DNA from: Pegoplata infirma
Taxonomy: Eukaryota; Arthropoda; Insecta; Diptera; Anthomyiidae
Direction: 5' to 3'
Assembly (NCBI GenBank): GCA_963921195.1
Contig: OY992540.1
Location: 45,221,890 to 45,285,889 of the forward strand
DNA length: 64,000 nucleotides
Position numbers and translations under genes: made by a program. The notes beneath the pieces were generated by a model. That model saw nothing but the letters and a program-made list of their open reading frames with translations. It was not told the origin of the DNA and searched no databases. Below, in pieces: positions 33,626 through 42,827 of this stretch (positions are counted from its first letter, which is position 1; each line of letters begins with the position of its first letter).

Positions 33626-33725
33626 TAGGTTAGGTTAGGTTGTAAGTGGCTGCTGACGTTTTACGTCAACACACGTAGACTCTGAGGTCCATTGTGATAC
33701 CACGGGATCGTAATAGGTTTCCCTA
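33626..33725 (-). other. LOA LINE 3' UTR with CCTAA-type tail
   Basis: The 3' UTR is about 100 nt and ends, on the minus strand, in CCTAACCTAACCTAA. On the plus strand this reads TTAGGTTAGGTTAGG and directly follows the 13-bp duplication. Short tandem 3' tails are common in non-LTR elements that lack poly(A). Confidence 0.8.
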
Positions 33726-36700
33726 CTAGTCCCTGTCGTTAAACCAGTTTGAGCTTCTTATGAAACTCCTTAGATGTTGAATTTTGACATCCGACAAATC
33801 TGAAAGATCGTACAGCTCCCTAGATCCCAGTGAAGCAAGTCGCTGACCAGAAAGTGCCGGGCAATGGCAAATAAAGTGTTCGATAGTTTCCAACTCCTCT
33901 TCATCCATGCAACTTCGGCAAAAGTCATTCGACGGCACATTTAACCGCTCTGCGTGCTTCCCTATAAGACAGTGTCCGGTAATTATAGAAACCACCGTTG
34001 AAATCTCTCCTCTTGGAAGCGATATCAGCTCACTTGTGCGCCCCTGATTAAGAGAAGGCCAAATCAGTCGTGTTGTCTCACACGTCCATCCATTTGCCCA
34101 TCTTTGATTAGTCTCCGTCGCAGAACAAAGCCGTAGGTTTTGCTTGCAAGTTTCTAGAGGCATACCAACACATTCCAATTCTGTTGGAACCTGTAAGGTA
34201 GTTCCTAGTCTTGCAAGCTCATCGGCTTTGCAATTCCCTGGAATGTCTCTGTGCCCTGGGACCCATATGAGTCGTATGTTAAACTGCTTGGCCATCTCAT
34301 TTAAAGACGTGCGGCAGTTAAGGGCAGATCTTGTTTTCAGAAACATTGAATCCAGGGACTTGACCGCGGCTTGACTGTCAGTATAGATGTTGACTGCGGT
34401 TGTAGACAAGACATTGCAGCTCAACCAGTCAGCCACTTCCTTTATTGCCAGCATCTCTGCCTGGTAGACACTGCAATGATCTGGCAATCTACGAGCCAGG
34501 CTCAATCCAAGCTCTTCCGAATAGACCCCAAAGCCCACTTGTTCGTGCAGCCTCGATCCATCTGTGTAAAAATTTATGGTAGCTCCACTTCCCGGAGTAT
34601 CCCCCATCCAAGACTCCCTGGATGGTATCATAGTGGTAAAGTGGCGCTCAAAGAGGCTCAAAGAGGGAGCACAATCCACATTTTGTGGTATTGTTATCTT
34701 TTTCAAGATCGCGCTATGGCCACAATCGCTGCTCCTCCATTGCAGCGTGCTATTAAGTCGAATTGCCGACGCAGCTGCATACTGCCTACCCAATATGTCC
34801 AAGGGTATCAGGTGAAGGAGGATTTCTAATGCAGCCGTAGGTGTAGTACGAAGAGCACCAGTGATGCACATTGACGCCATTCTCTGTACCTTCGTGATAA
34901 AGACACAGTTCGCTTTTGTTTCTAAAGCAGGCCACCAGACAATGATTCCATACAGCAAAATTGGACGCACCACTGCTGTATAGATCCAATGAACGACTTG
35001 AGGGCTAAAACCCCATCGTTTTCCAATGGCCCTTTTACAGGAATACAAAGCAATCGTTGCTTTTCTCACCCGTTCCTCAATATTACGCCTGAAATTCAGC
35101 TTCCTATCTAGAAATACTCCAAGATACTTGGCTCCATCTGAGAAGGTGATTTCAGTACCGTCCAGAGAAATAGGATCAAAAGCAGGAATCTTATTTTTCC
35201 TTGTAAATAAAACAAGCTCTGTTTTACTAGGATTAACTCCTAGACCACAGTCTCTTGCCCATTTAGACAGATCTTTCAGAGAACCCTGAAGAATGTCCCG
35301 CAATGTTGGCAGATGCTTCCCCTTTACCGCTATCGCGACATCGTCAGCATATGCGACAACATGACAACCACGTGCTTCTAGAGATAGTAGCATTGAATTC
35401 AGTGCCAGGTTCCAAAGAAGCGGCGAAAGAACACCTCCTTGTGGTGTGCCCCTATTGACAAATCGAGATATGACGGACGCTCCCAATTCAGACGTTATAC
35501 GTCTACTGGCAAGTAGGCTTTCCACCATTAAAACGATTTCACGCTTTACTCCCAGACCAGACAATGCCAATATTATCGATTCTGGGATGACATTATTAAA
35601 AGCCCCCTCAATATCAAGAAAGGCCACCATAGTGTACTCCTTTACCGAAAGCGATCTCTCGATGGTACCAACGAGCTCATGAAGAGCTGTTTCCGTTGAT
35701 CGTCCCTTGCTGTATGCATGTTGCTTTGTCGAAAGCAACCTCGGGTCAATCACTCTACGCAAATATGAGTCTATCATTCGTTCCATTGTCTTTAACAAAA
35801 AAGAAGACAGACTAATTGGTCTGAAATCCTTCGGAGCTGTGTGGGAACTTTTCCCAGCCTTCGGGATAAATACGACTCTGGTATCCCTCCATTTTAAAGG
35901 AATGTACGACCAGTTGATGCATGCTGTGTATAGATTATACAGCAACGGGGCTATATAGTCCGACACTTGCTGCAACGCAGCCGGGATTATACCATCAGGT
36001 CCCGGGGATTTATAGGGCCTGAAGCTTTTTATTGCCCAGATTAATGTTGGCATATTTATTATTTCCGAAGCAATTTCAGATGCTTGGGCGTCAGAACGTT
36101 CCAAAGCTTGAAACGGCGTCATGGAATTGCCCGGAAAATGCGTGTTTAAAAGGAGATCCAGCGACTCTCCACTGGAGGAAGACCACAACCCATTAGGATC
36201 TTTAAGGTATCCCAGGGTGCAAGGAGAAGAAGCCAGAACCTTGCGCAGCCTGGATGCCTCAGAAACGTCTTCTATGTTTCCACAGAAGTTTTTCCAAGAA
36301 TCACATTTTGCATTTCTGATCATCTTTTTATAACTCTTAAGTTGCAGCCTGTATGCAGACCAGTCCTCGTCCGCTCTTGAAAATTTAGCCTTATTAAAGA
36401 GCTTTCTGCAGGAATCTCTGCTCGTCTGCAACTCATTTGACCACCAAGGTGGCTTTTTTTTCCCTCTAGGCTTTGCAGAAGGGCAAGACGCATCCAGGCA
36501 CCTATTACAAACATTTGTTATATGGTCAACCAGACAGTCAATTTGCGCCAAACTATGTGGTTTAGATAAGGGTACTTCATCCAAAAGCAAAGAAAAAGTC
36601 TCCCTATATTTCACCCAGTTTGTTCTCCTCAGATTTCTAGAGACTGTCTCAACCGGGGCACGCTCCCTGAGTAAAAACTCAATGTAGCGATGATCTGAGA

Positions 36701-37319
36701 AAGAATGCTCTTCCAAAACTCTCCAGTCATCAATTCTATCAGACAATGTATCTGATACAAGTGTTACGTCAAGAACCTCTTGCCGCGTACTTGTAACGAA
36801 AGTTGGTTCACCACCCTTGTTACAAATATAGAGGTTAGTGCTTAACAAAAACTCCAAAAGTGATTCGCCTCTATCATTTGTGTCTGTACTTCCCCATATC
36901 GAATGATGTGCATTAGCATCACAACACACTACTAACTGGTGTCCCCTAGATTCAGACTCCCGAATTAGACCGACAACCTTCTCCGGGGGTATTGACCCCG
37001 GATTAGGAAAATACGCAGAGGCGAGCCAAATAGACTTCCCATGAAGCTCTAAGCTAGCCGCTGTAACATCCATATCACTTAAAGTTGATAAAAAGAAAAT
37101 ATTTAAGCCATTTTTTGCCAAGATGCAGGCTCTTGGTGAGCCCTCACCTTTGGCAACCACCAACTTAAACCCAGGGGTCTTCAATCCGCAAACCCGGCCA
37201 CCCCGCACCCAGGGCTCTTGGATAAAAACCAAGTCAACTGCTCCTGTCGTCAGGCGCAGCAAGAGTGCAGCTGAGGCTGCCTTACAGTGATGGAGGTTTA
37301 TTTGTAGGAACCGCAACAT
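33726..37319 (-). CDS. LOA LINE ORF2: endonuclease, reverse transcriptase, RNase H
   Basis: This protein has 1197 residues from the ATG at 37319; the frame is open up to 37457, but MLRFLQINLHH at 37319 is the natural domain start. Endonuclease: INLHH (Asn8), FIQEPW (Glu35), CDANAHHSIWGS (Asp134, Asn136) and FSDHRYIEF (Asp209, His210). Reverse transcriptase: VVFIPKAGK, QHAYSKGRSTETALHEL, AFLDIEGAFNN (motif A, about 566), RGTPQGGVLSPLLWN and VVAYADDVAI (YADD about 656). RNase H: NFYTDGS (about 914), YQAEMLAI, IYTDSQAAV and PGHRDIPGNCKADELA. A Cys/His cluster (CRSC...HFICHC) near 1130 closes the protein. Together these perform target-primed reverse transcription. ORF2 is probably translated by reinitiation or leaky coupling at the 38-nt overlap with ORF1. 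No stop or frameshift was found. Confidence 0.94.
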   Translation of the reverse strand: MLRFLQINLHHCKAASAALLLRLTTGAVDLVFIQEPWVRGGRVCGLKTPGFKLVVAKGEGSPRACILAKNGLNIFFLSTLSDMDVTAASLELHGKSIWLASAYFPNPGSIPPEKVVGLIRESESRGHQLVVCCDANAHHSIWGSTDTNDRGESLLEFLLSTNLYICNKGGEPTFVTSTRQEVLDVTLVSDTLSDRIDDWRVLEEHSFSDHRYIEFLLRERAPVETVSRNLRRTNWVKYRETFSLLLDEVPLSKPHSLAQIDCLVDHITNVCNRCLDASCPSAKPRGKKKPPWWSNELQTSRDSCRKLFNKAKFSRADEDWSAYRLQLKSYKKMIRNAKCDSWKNFCGNIEDVSEASRLRKVLASSPCTLGYLKDPNGLWSSSSGESLDLLLNTHFPGNSMTPFQALERSDAQASEIASEIINMPTLIWAIKSFRPYKSPGPDGIIPAALQQVSDYIAPLLYNLYTACINWSYIPLKWRDTRVVFIPKAGKSSHTAPKDFRPISLSSFLLKTMERMIDSYLRRVIDPRLLSTKQHAYSKGRSTETALHELVGTIERSLSVKEYTMVAFLDIEGAFNNVIPESIILALSGLGVKREIVLMVESLLASRRITSELGASVISRFVNRGTPQGGVLSPLLWNLALNSMLLSLEARGCHVVAYADDVAIAVKGKHLPTLRDILQGSLKDLSKWARDCGLGVNPSKTELVLFTRKNKIPAFDPISLDGTEITFSDGAKYLGVFLDRKLNFRRNIEERVRKATIALYSCKRAIGKRWGFSPQVVHWIYTAVVRPILLYGIIVWWPALETKANCVFITKVQRMASMCITGALRTTPTAALEILLHLIPLDILGRQYAAASAIRLNSTLQWRSSDCGHSAILKKITIPQNVDCAPSLSLFERHFTTMIPSRESWMGDTPGSGATINFYTDGSRLHEQVGFGVYSEELGLSLARRLPDHCSVYQAEMLAIKEVADWLSCNVLSTTAVNIYTDSQAAVKSLDSMFLKTRSALNCRTSLNEMAKQFNIRLIWVPGHRDIPGNCKADELARLGTTLQVPTELECVGMPLETCKQNLRLCSATETNQRWANGWTCETTRLIWPSLNQGRTSELISLPRGEISTVVSIITGHCLIGKHAERLNVPSNDFCRSCMDEEELETIEHFICHCPALSGQRLASLGSRELYDLSDLSDVKIQHLRSFIRSSNWFNDRD

Positions 37320-38685
37320 CTTGCTTTTTTTCCACCATCCTTTCCACCACCGTGTTATTGGCTTCATCCTCCGTGTTATCATAGAGGTCGCATTCGTCTC
37401 CAGATTCGGTTTCGAATAAGCCAGATATATATCCCATCTGTTCTGAATCGGAGGCAACAGAACTCTCCGAATTCCTCACTGCATGGGCCTCGTCCTGAAT
37501 GTCACCCATCGTGGCATCGGCTTTATCCTCCATGCCATCACAGAGGTCGCATTCGTTACCAGATTCGGTTTCAAAAATGCCAGATGCATCTTCCATCAGC
37601 CTAGAATCGGCCAGCTGAATATCAGCCTTTTCCAGATTATCCTCCCCAGCCGACTCTGCCACTGGCTTGTCTGCGTCCAAAATAGTCTTCTGGTCGCCCT
37701 TGTAGACATTGACTCTTATATGAAAAAATCCAAATCTAATAATGCCGTCAGTCCTGGCTAAAAGCGGAAGCGATTCCTCATTAACCAAGACCACTGCTTG
37801 ACGACGAGCGCCCTCCATCTCACCCAATCTGGCAATTTGCCAATTCTGAGTTGGAAGGTCAGGATTGCAGACTTTTATCATCTTAAGAATCACCGCAGTG
37901 TCATTTGTAGCCATTGGGATCCATGCATGAGCTCTGGGTTGCGAGGGGATATCATGTTTTTCCACAACGTCCAGTCTGGCTCCAGGCCATAACTCTCCCA
38001 CTTGGCTAATGGCAACCTTAAACACGGCTGCGGATCTTTCGTTCCCAAAAGCAACGAGTTTTACTCGCCCCTGATACCAACCTGCGTTGACAGTAGTAGG
38101 TAGAAAATCAGGCATACTCTCAAGGAGCCTATAGTAGATTTCATTTAGTTTAGTTTCAACTAAACTCCACTTGTCCCTTGGAATACTACAATCCCCATTT
38201 TGGCTGTTTATCACAGCCCTAACGAAGTTACCTTTAACCACTTCACTAAAAGACTGAGTCCAGACGTTGCCGGTCACCTTAGATCTCTTAGGTAAAGGTT
38301 TCTCGTCGGGCGAGCGCAACCTTTTACCAGACTTCGATGACGAGGCCGAAACAGCGCTCTGTTTGTCAGATGCGCGCATTGCCGAAAGTTTGTCCTGTTC
38401 TTCAATGACTCCTTTCGCCCATGATAGCGACGCCCTCTCACGTTCGGAGAGCTTCGTTCCATCAAGTTGGCTTAGTCTGTTAATTATTTTCAAACAAAGC
38501 CGTCTCTGGTTGTGCCTGACCTTTGATGGTTTAAGTTTCTTTTTCTTTTTACCACCAATATTAGGCTGAGCACCCCTACCAGAATCAAGGTCGGACTTCA
38601 AGGTCGCAACCCTAAGACCAGTGCTATGACCAGCACCAGTCGGTGAGGCAGAGCCTCGAATTAAATCGGTATCATTTGTGTCCAT
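37282..38685 (-). CDS. LOA LINE ORF1 protein (DUF4780-like nucleic-acid-binding)
   Basis: This 467-residue protein presumably coats the LINE RNA. The N-terminus is basic and likely disordered, with GGKKKKKLKPSKVRHNQRR (about 45-62) as a probable nuclear signal. Residues about 155-332 match the DUF4780-type domain of LOA-group ORF1: NAGWYQGRVKLVAFGNE, ELWPGARLDVVEKHDIPS, CNPDLPTQNWQIARL and GFFHIRVNVYKGD. No CCHC zinc knuckle follows. Instead the acidic C-terminal tail holds two copies of a segment, SGIFETESGNECDLCD (368-384) and SGLFETESGDECDLYD (421-437), 53 residues (159 nt) apart. The ATG at 38685 is the first in the element. The stop codon (37282-37284) lies inside ORF2, with a 38-nt overlap if ORF2 starts at 37319. 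Confidence 0.9.
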   Translation of the reverse strand: MDTNDTDLIRGSASPTGAGHSTGLRVATLKSDLDSGRGAQPNIGGKKKKKLKPSKVRHNQRRLCLKIINRLSQLDGTKLSERERASLSWAKGVIEEQDKLSAMRASDKQSAVSASSSKSGKRLRSPDEKPLPKRSKVTGNVWTQSFSEVVKGNFVRAVINSQNGDCSIPRDKWSLVETKLNEIYYRLLESMPDFLPTTVNAGWYQGRVKLVAFGNERSAAVFKVAISQVGELWPGARLDVVEKHDIPSQPRAHAWIPMATNDTAVILKMIKVCNPDLPTQNWQIARLGEMEGARRQAVVLVNEESLPLLARTDGIIRFGFFHIRVNVYKGDQKTILDADKPVAESAGEDNLEKADIQLADSRLMEDASGIFETESGNECDLCDGMEDKADATMGDIQDEAHAVRNSESSVASDSEQMGYISGLFETESGDECDLYDNTEDEANNTVVERMVEKKQDVAVPTNKPPSL

Positions 38686-38813
38686 ATTTTCATTTTCCTG
38701 GATGTGGTCATGAAAATATTACAAAAATACCTATTACGAACAATTTCAAAAATTCAATTAATAGCACGGAGATAAATTAAAACACGTCCACACTTGTCAA
38801 CAGTTGAACGAAT
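38686..38813 (-). promoter_or_regulatory. LOA LINE 5' UTR, presumed internal promoter
   Basis: These 128 nt lie between the target duplication and the ORF1 ATG (38685). Internal Pol II promoters in the first bases are known for such fly LINEs. I see no diagnostic motif, so the promoter role is inferred from position only. Confidence 0.4.
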
Positions 38814-38826
38814 TTTTCTAAGAGAT

Positions 38827-39395
38827 GTTATTTAAACAACTTACACTGTGCTACATAATTTTGTTTCTTGGATTAGACAAAAAAAAATTAAGTACCTTAA
38901 GTAAACAAAACTTCAGTAGGGTTTTTAAAACTTAGCTCGAGTTCTTTTTTTATGGCCCACTAAAGTTTTTAATTTTTTTAAAGGCTTTGGATTAAAAAAA
39001 AATAGATGTCTTCAGCCTTCGACAGTCTATTTTAGACTATACCGCCTTCCGTATATCGGTGTTAAGTTTAGGGTAATGGCTTTAAATACTTTAAAAATCA
39101 AAAATATCTTGTTGTGTTAGGAAAAATTAAAATTGTGTTTTTGGGAAAATTAACTTGGATTTAGTTTGATACAATGCTTAAGTTTACCATAGATAACATG
39201 TACCTACATTCTCACATTTTTTTTATGCAATAAATTATTAAATTTGTTTTTTTTTTTGTTAAACTTCTCCTACATTTGTATATTTATTTTTATTTATATT
39301 TCTATGTTTATTTATTTACTTCCTTTATCCTGTTGTTTAAAGAAAGCAACAATATATAAATTAGGATGGAACGAATAACGATTTTTTTATACCTT
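38827..39395. other. LOA flank: repeat debris
   Basis: 'tatggcccactaaagttttt' (about 38951-38971) matches 21881. The rest is AT-rich with no recognised feature. Confidence 0.45.
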
Positions 39396-40056
39396 TCACT
39401 CTAGTGATAGAGGTATCTCACTCCGTATGTAACACATAGAAATATTAGTATTGAACTCCGTAAATATTCTTCTACATATAAAAGAGTAACGTGACTGCCC
39501 AGCAAAAATTGGCATTACTAAGTAGTAATGGGTTTTGTAATCCGAAACAGATGTTAATCAGTAGTTACTTATTGAATGAAACACTAATTATTTTAACAAG
39601 GGCGTGAGACAAAAATAAGTAGTGAAGAGTATGAAGATAAATAAGTAGTTACTGACTCGGATTACTAATAAGGAGTAAAAACCCATTACCAATAAGAAGT
39701 AAAATAATTAGTTAATTAAAACGTTTAAAATTTAACTAGTTTTTACTAAAACTTAAAAAATACGTAATTTTTATTAAGTTTTTAATTACTTTTTAAGTTA
39801 ATTGATGGGTAAAGGTTAAAACTGCAAGTACAAGGAGATATTATTACTTAGAAGTGCTTTTATAACATATTACTGAGAAGTAGTTACTTTTGGGCTTAAA
39901 ATAATGTTAATGGTAATGGGTACTCATTATAAATAATGTGCTTGGTAATGATTACTTTTCACAACTCATTACCATGTTTTTGCTGGGTGACTACTGACAT
40001 ACTCACTCATTCATCACGCCCAGCCCTAACCGCTGAAGCTACAGTCTTGAAAGTGT
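39395..40056. mobile_element. mini-me-type end hosting a MITE
   Basis: 'ataccttTCACTCTAGTGAT' and 'tgtaacacatagaaatatta' (39392-39450) are the mini-me-type terminus. It is interrupted by 39499-39986 and continues with 'ctgacatactcactcattca' to the start of the satellite at 40057. Confidence 0.55.
39499..39986. mobile_element. MITE CCAGCAAAAA...TTTTTGCTGG
   Basis: This 488-bp element has 10-bp perfect inverted tips. The flanks are GTGACTGC (39491-39498) and GTGACTAC (39987-39994), an 8-bp duplication with one change, as for hAT-type insertions. AAGTAGTTAC-like motifs recur inside. It is non-coding. Confidence 0.75.
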
Positions 40057-40276
40057 TGATTCTAAGGGAGTAAAAAGTGTAATAAACTGTACTTTTGGTA
40101 CTTTTTATATTTCCTTAAATAATGGTCCTAGACACTTGATATTTGGAATGTAGGTTCTGCTCCCAAAATATAGATCGACTTAGGCAGGATTTTTACCAAT
40201 GTTGATTCTAAGGGGGTAAAAAGGGTAAAAAACTGTACTTTTGGTGTCTTTTATATTTCCTTAAATAAGAGTCATA

Positions 40277-40869
40277 CACTCAAAAAAAAACTGTAAAGTT
40301 AGCAAAAAATTTAGTTAAATTTAACTAAAAAAGCACCTGATTTTGGGCCTACTAAATTTTTAGTTAATTTAACTAAAAATAATTAGCTAACTTTTCGTAG
40401 AATGAATGTAGCAAAAAAAAACCGTAACTTTAACTAAAAATTTAGCTAAAATTTCGTACCGTTTTTATGTACATATATTAACAAAAAAATTAGTTGAATT
40501 CAGCTAAGCTTTTTGTTACTTTTCGTAAACTAAAATTTACAAAATATTTTGTAAAGATTATTTTTTCTGCTTTTTCATCAGCTTAAATAGAACTTATGAG
40601 ATTTGCATAGGAGGCTACATAAGAAATTTCACTTAACAAATTTGTTACGAAAAATCAGCAAATTAATTAGTAAAAATTCGTAAACTCAGTTTTGAAGTCA
40701 ACAAAAAAAATTAATTTAAAATTTGTTCAAAACTAGTATTTTCGTAAATTGAACTTAACTAAAAAAAGTAGTTAAAACGCTGATTTAAACTAAAAATTTG
40801 TTAAAAAGCTAGTAAACTTGAGTTAAAAAAAAAAAATTTTTTAACTTTACAGTTTTAGTTTTTTGAGTG
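40277..40869. mobile_element. CACTCAAAA-family foldback MITE in the satellite
   Basis: This 593-bp palindrome runs from CACTCAAAAAAAAACTGTAA to its inverse TTTTTTGAGTG. TA lies at 40275-40276 and 40870-40871; neighbouring satellite units show the empty site with a single TA ('ggtcatagaaacttg'). The arms carry 'ttagttaaatttaactaa' phrases. Non-coding. Confidence 0.85.
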
Positions 40870-40900
40870 TAGAGACTTGAAATTTGGACTGTATGTTCAC

Positions 40901-41619
40901 TAGCCTGTCCCGAATAATAAAATTTAAGGCAATAGCAAAAAATCTATGCTCTTTCGAGAGCTGATAATGGGAAAAATAATCAAAAAAAAATTGGAGTCTG
41001 TCTTTGCCTCCCTACAACCGGCTGAAGTTCGCAACCGCAGTGTATTTTGTCAAAAAAAAAATAAATATTTTGTTTTGGCCGAAATTGTTGTCAAAATTTT
41101 CAGAATTTGGAGTACATTAACGGAAAAATATTTGCATGATGAAATTTAATCCACTTATTCAATTTTTGTTGCAAAAACTAGTAAAAAAAATATTTTTTTT
41201 CGAACTTTTTTTCTACTTTTTTTTTTTAAGTGGCTTGAAATGGTAGTTAAAGAACATAGACGATTTAAATACCCTTCTGAACTTGAGTTACATCCGCGTC
41301 AGTATGAAAATGTTAAGTTCAAAATTGCAAAAAACTTTGATTCATTCTTTTTTAAAATGCTTTGGTGGACCAAAATTATTCGTTGAAAACTTTTTAAATA
41401 TTTTTCCCTTAATAGCGGTCGAAACAATAGCGGTCGAAACAAAAATATTTTTTGTATGACAAAATACACTACGATCGAGAACTTAACCGGTTGTAGGGAG
41501 GCAAAGGCAGACTCCAATTTTTTTTGGATTATTTTTCCCATAATCAGCTCTGTAATACGCATCATTTTTTGCTATTACCAAGCGAAACTACAAAAAGCGG
41601 CCATTTTCGGGACAGGCTA
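40901..41619. mobile_element. hAT-type foldback MITE TAGCCTGTCCCGAA
   Basis: The ends are TAGCCTGTCCCGAA and its inverse. The 8-bp duplication ATGTTCAC (40893-40900, 41620-41627) fits nTnnnnAn. The arms pair over 'ggagtctg(t/c)ctttgcctccc' (about 40991 and 41495). Other satellite units show the uninterrupted site. Non-coding. Confidence 0.88.
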
Positions 41620-42034
41620 ATGTTCACCCCCAGGAATATAGGTCCATCTAGGCTGGCTTTTTGACAATGTTAATTCTAATGGGGTAAATCGGGTAAAAAA
41701 CTATACTTTTAGTACTTTTCATATCTGCTGATATAATGGTCATAGAAACTTGAAACTTGGACTGTATGTTGACTTCCCGGAATATAGATCCATTAAGGCT
41801 AGATTTTGTCCAATGTTGATTCTAAGGAGTTAAAATGGGTAAAAAATTTACTTTTGGTACCTTATTTATTTCCCTAAATAATGGTCCTAGAAACTTCAAA
41901 TTTGCAATGTATGTTCACCTCCCGGAAAAAAGATTCACCAAGGCTGGGTTTTTGCCAATCTTGATTCTACGGGGGAAAAATTGGTAAAAAAAGAGTACTT
42001 TTGGTACTTTTTTTATTTACTGAAATAAAGGTAG

Positions 42035-42722
42035 TTTTTACCTTTTATAAAAAGTACCATTTATAAAAAGTACCTTTTATAAAAAGTATCTTTAATAAAA
42101 AGTACCTTATATAAAAAGTACCTTTTATAAAAAGTACATTTTATAAAAAGTACCTTTTATGAAAAGTACCTTTTATAAAAAGTACCTATAATAAAAAGTA
42201 CCTTTTATAAAAAGTACCTATTATAAAAAGTACCTTTTATAAAAAGTACCTTTTATAAAAAGTACCTTTTATAAAAAGTACCTTTTATAAAAAGTACCTT
42301 TTATAAAAAGTACCTTTTATAAAAAGTACCTTTTATAAAAAGTACCTTTTATAAAAAGTACCTTTTATAAAAAGTACCTTTTATAAAAAGTACCTTTTAT
42401 AAAAAGTACCTTTTATAAAAAGTACCTTTTACAAAAAGTACCTTTTATAAAAAGTACCTTTTATAAAAAGTACCTTTTATAAAAAGTACCTTTTATAAAA
42501 AGTACCTTTTATAAAAAGTACCTTTTATAAAAAGTACCTTTTATAAAAAGTACCTTTTATAAAAAGTACCTTTTATAAAAAGTACCTTTTATAAAAAGTA
42601 CCTTTTATAAAAAGTACCTTTTATAAAAAGTACCTTTTATAAAAAGTGCCTTTAATAAAAAACTACCGTCTATAAAAAGTACCTTTTATAAAATGTACCT
42701 TTTATAAAAAGTACCTTTTATG
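42035..42722 (+). repeat. 16-bp minisatellite ACCTTTTATAAAAAGT, ~43 units
   Basis: This is a head-to-tail array with very few variants, mostly at the two edges (for example ACCTATAATAAAAAGT near 42184 and CTACCGTCTATAAAAAGT near 42662). Each unit contains TTTATAAA and the near-palindrome AAAAGTACCTTTT. It starts where the satellite unit reads 'ggtagtttttaccttttata', so it probably grew out of that unit. Confidence 0.95.
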
Positions 42723-42827
42723 AAATGTGAATGAGAGGCAAAGTGGCGCTTTATTCAGGGCAGCAGTAATATTAACATATAATATTTTTTGATTGATAAA
42801 TGATGTGTAATTAGAGTTTTTCTTTTC

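Larger units (their letters stand above)
33626..38813 (-). mobile_element. full-length LOA-clade LINE, potentially active
   Basis: This 5.19-kb element on the minus strand has a 13-bp target duplication, TTTTCTAAGAGAT (33613-33625, 38814-38826). It has a short 5' UTR (about 128 nt), two overlapping open ORFs and a 3' UTR of 100 nt ending in three CCTAA-type units. ORF1 has the DUF4780-like domain, and ORF2 has endonuclease, reverse transcriptase and RNase H, the set known for the LOA/Bilbo group. All catalytic motifs are intact. It is the only element in the window without an obvious inactivating change. Confidence 0.93.
40057..42034 (+). repeat. ~143-bp satellite-like tandem repeat, interrupted twice
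   Basis: Units begin with GTTGATTCTAAGGGGGTAAA or a variant at 40057, 40199, 41670, 41812 and about 41958. Each runs through 'tacttttggtactttt', 'aataatggtcctagaaactt' and 'aatatagatc(c/g)a' to 'tttttgccaat'. The unit at 40199 is broken by two MITEs (40277-40869 and 40901-41619). The last unit passes into the 16-bp array. Confidence 0.85.

Noticed and set aside
33626..33645. TTAGG repeats as telomeric DNA
   Set aside because: Only three units, exactly at the 3' end of a LINE with a target duplication; flies lack TTAGG telomeres.
34144..36333. Several plus-strand frames of 70-150 codons inside the LOA LINE
   Set aside because: They are antisense shadows of ORF2, which has full domain support.
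42035..42722. Regularly spaced repeats resembling a CRISPR array
   Set aside because: The 16-bp units are head-to-tail with no spacers, and the genome is clearly eukaryotic; it is a minisatellite.
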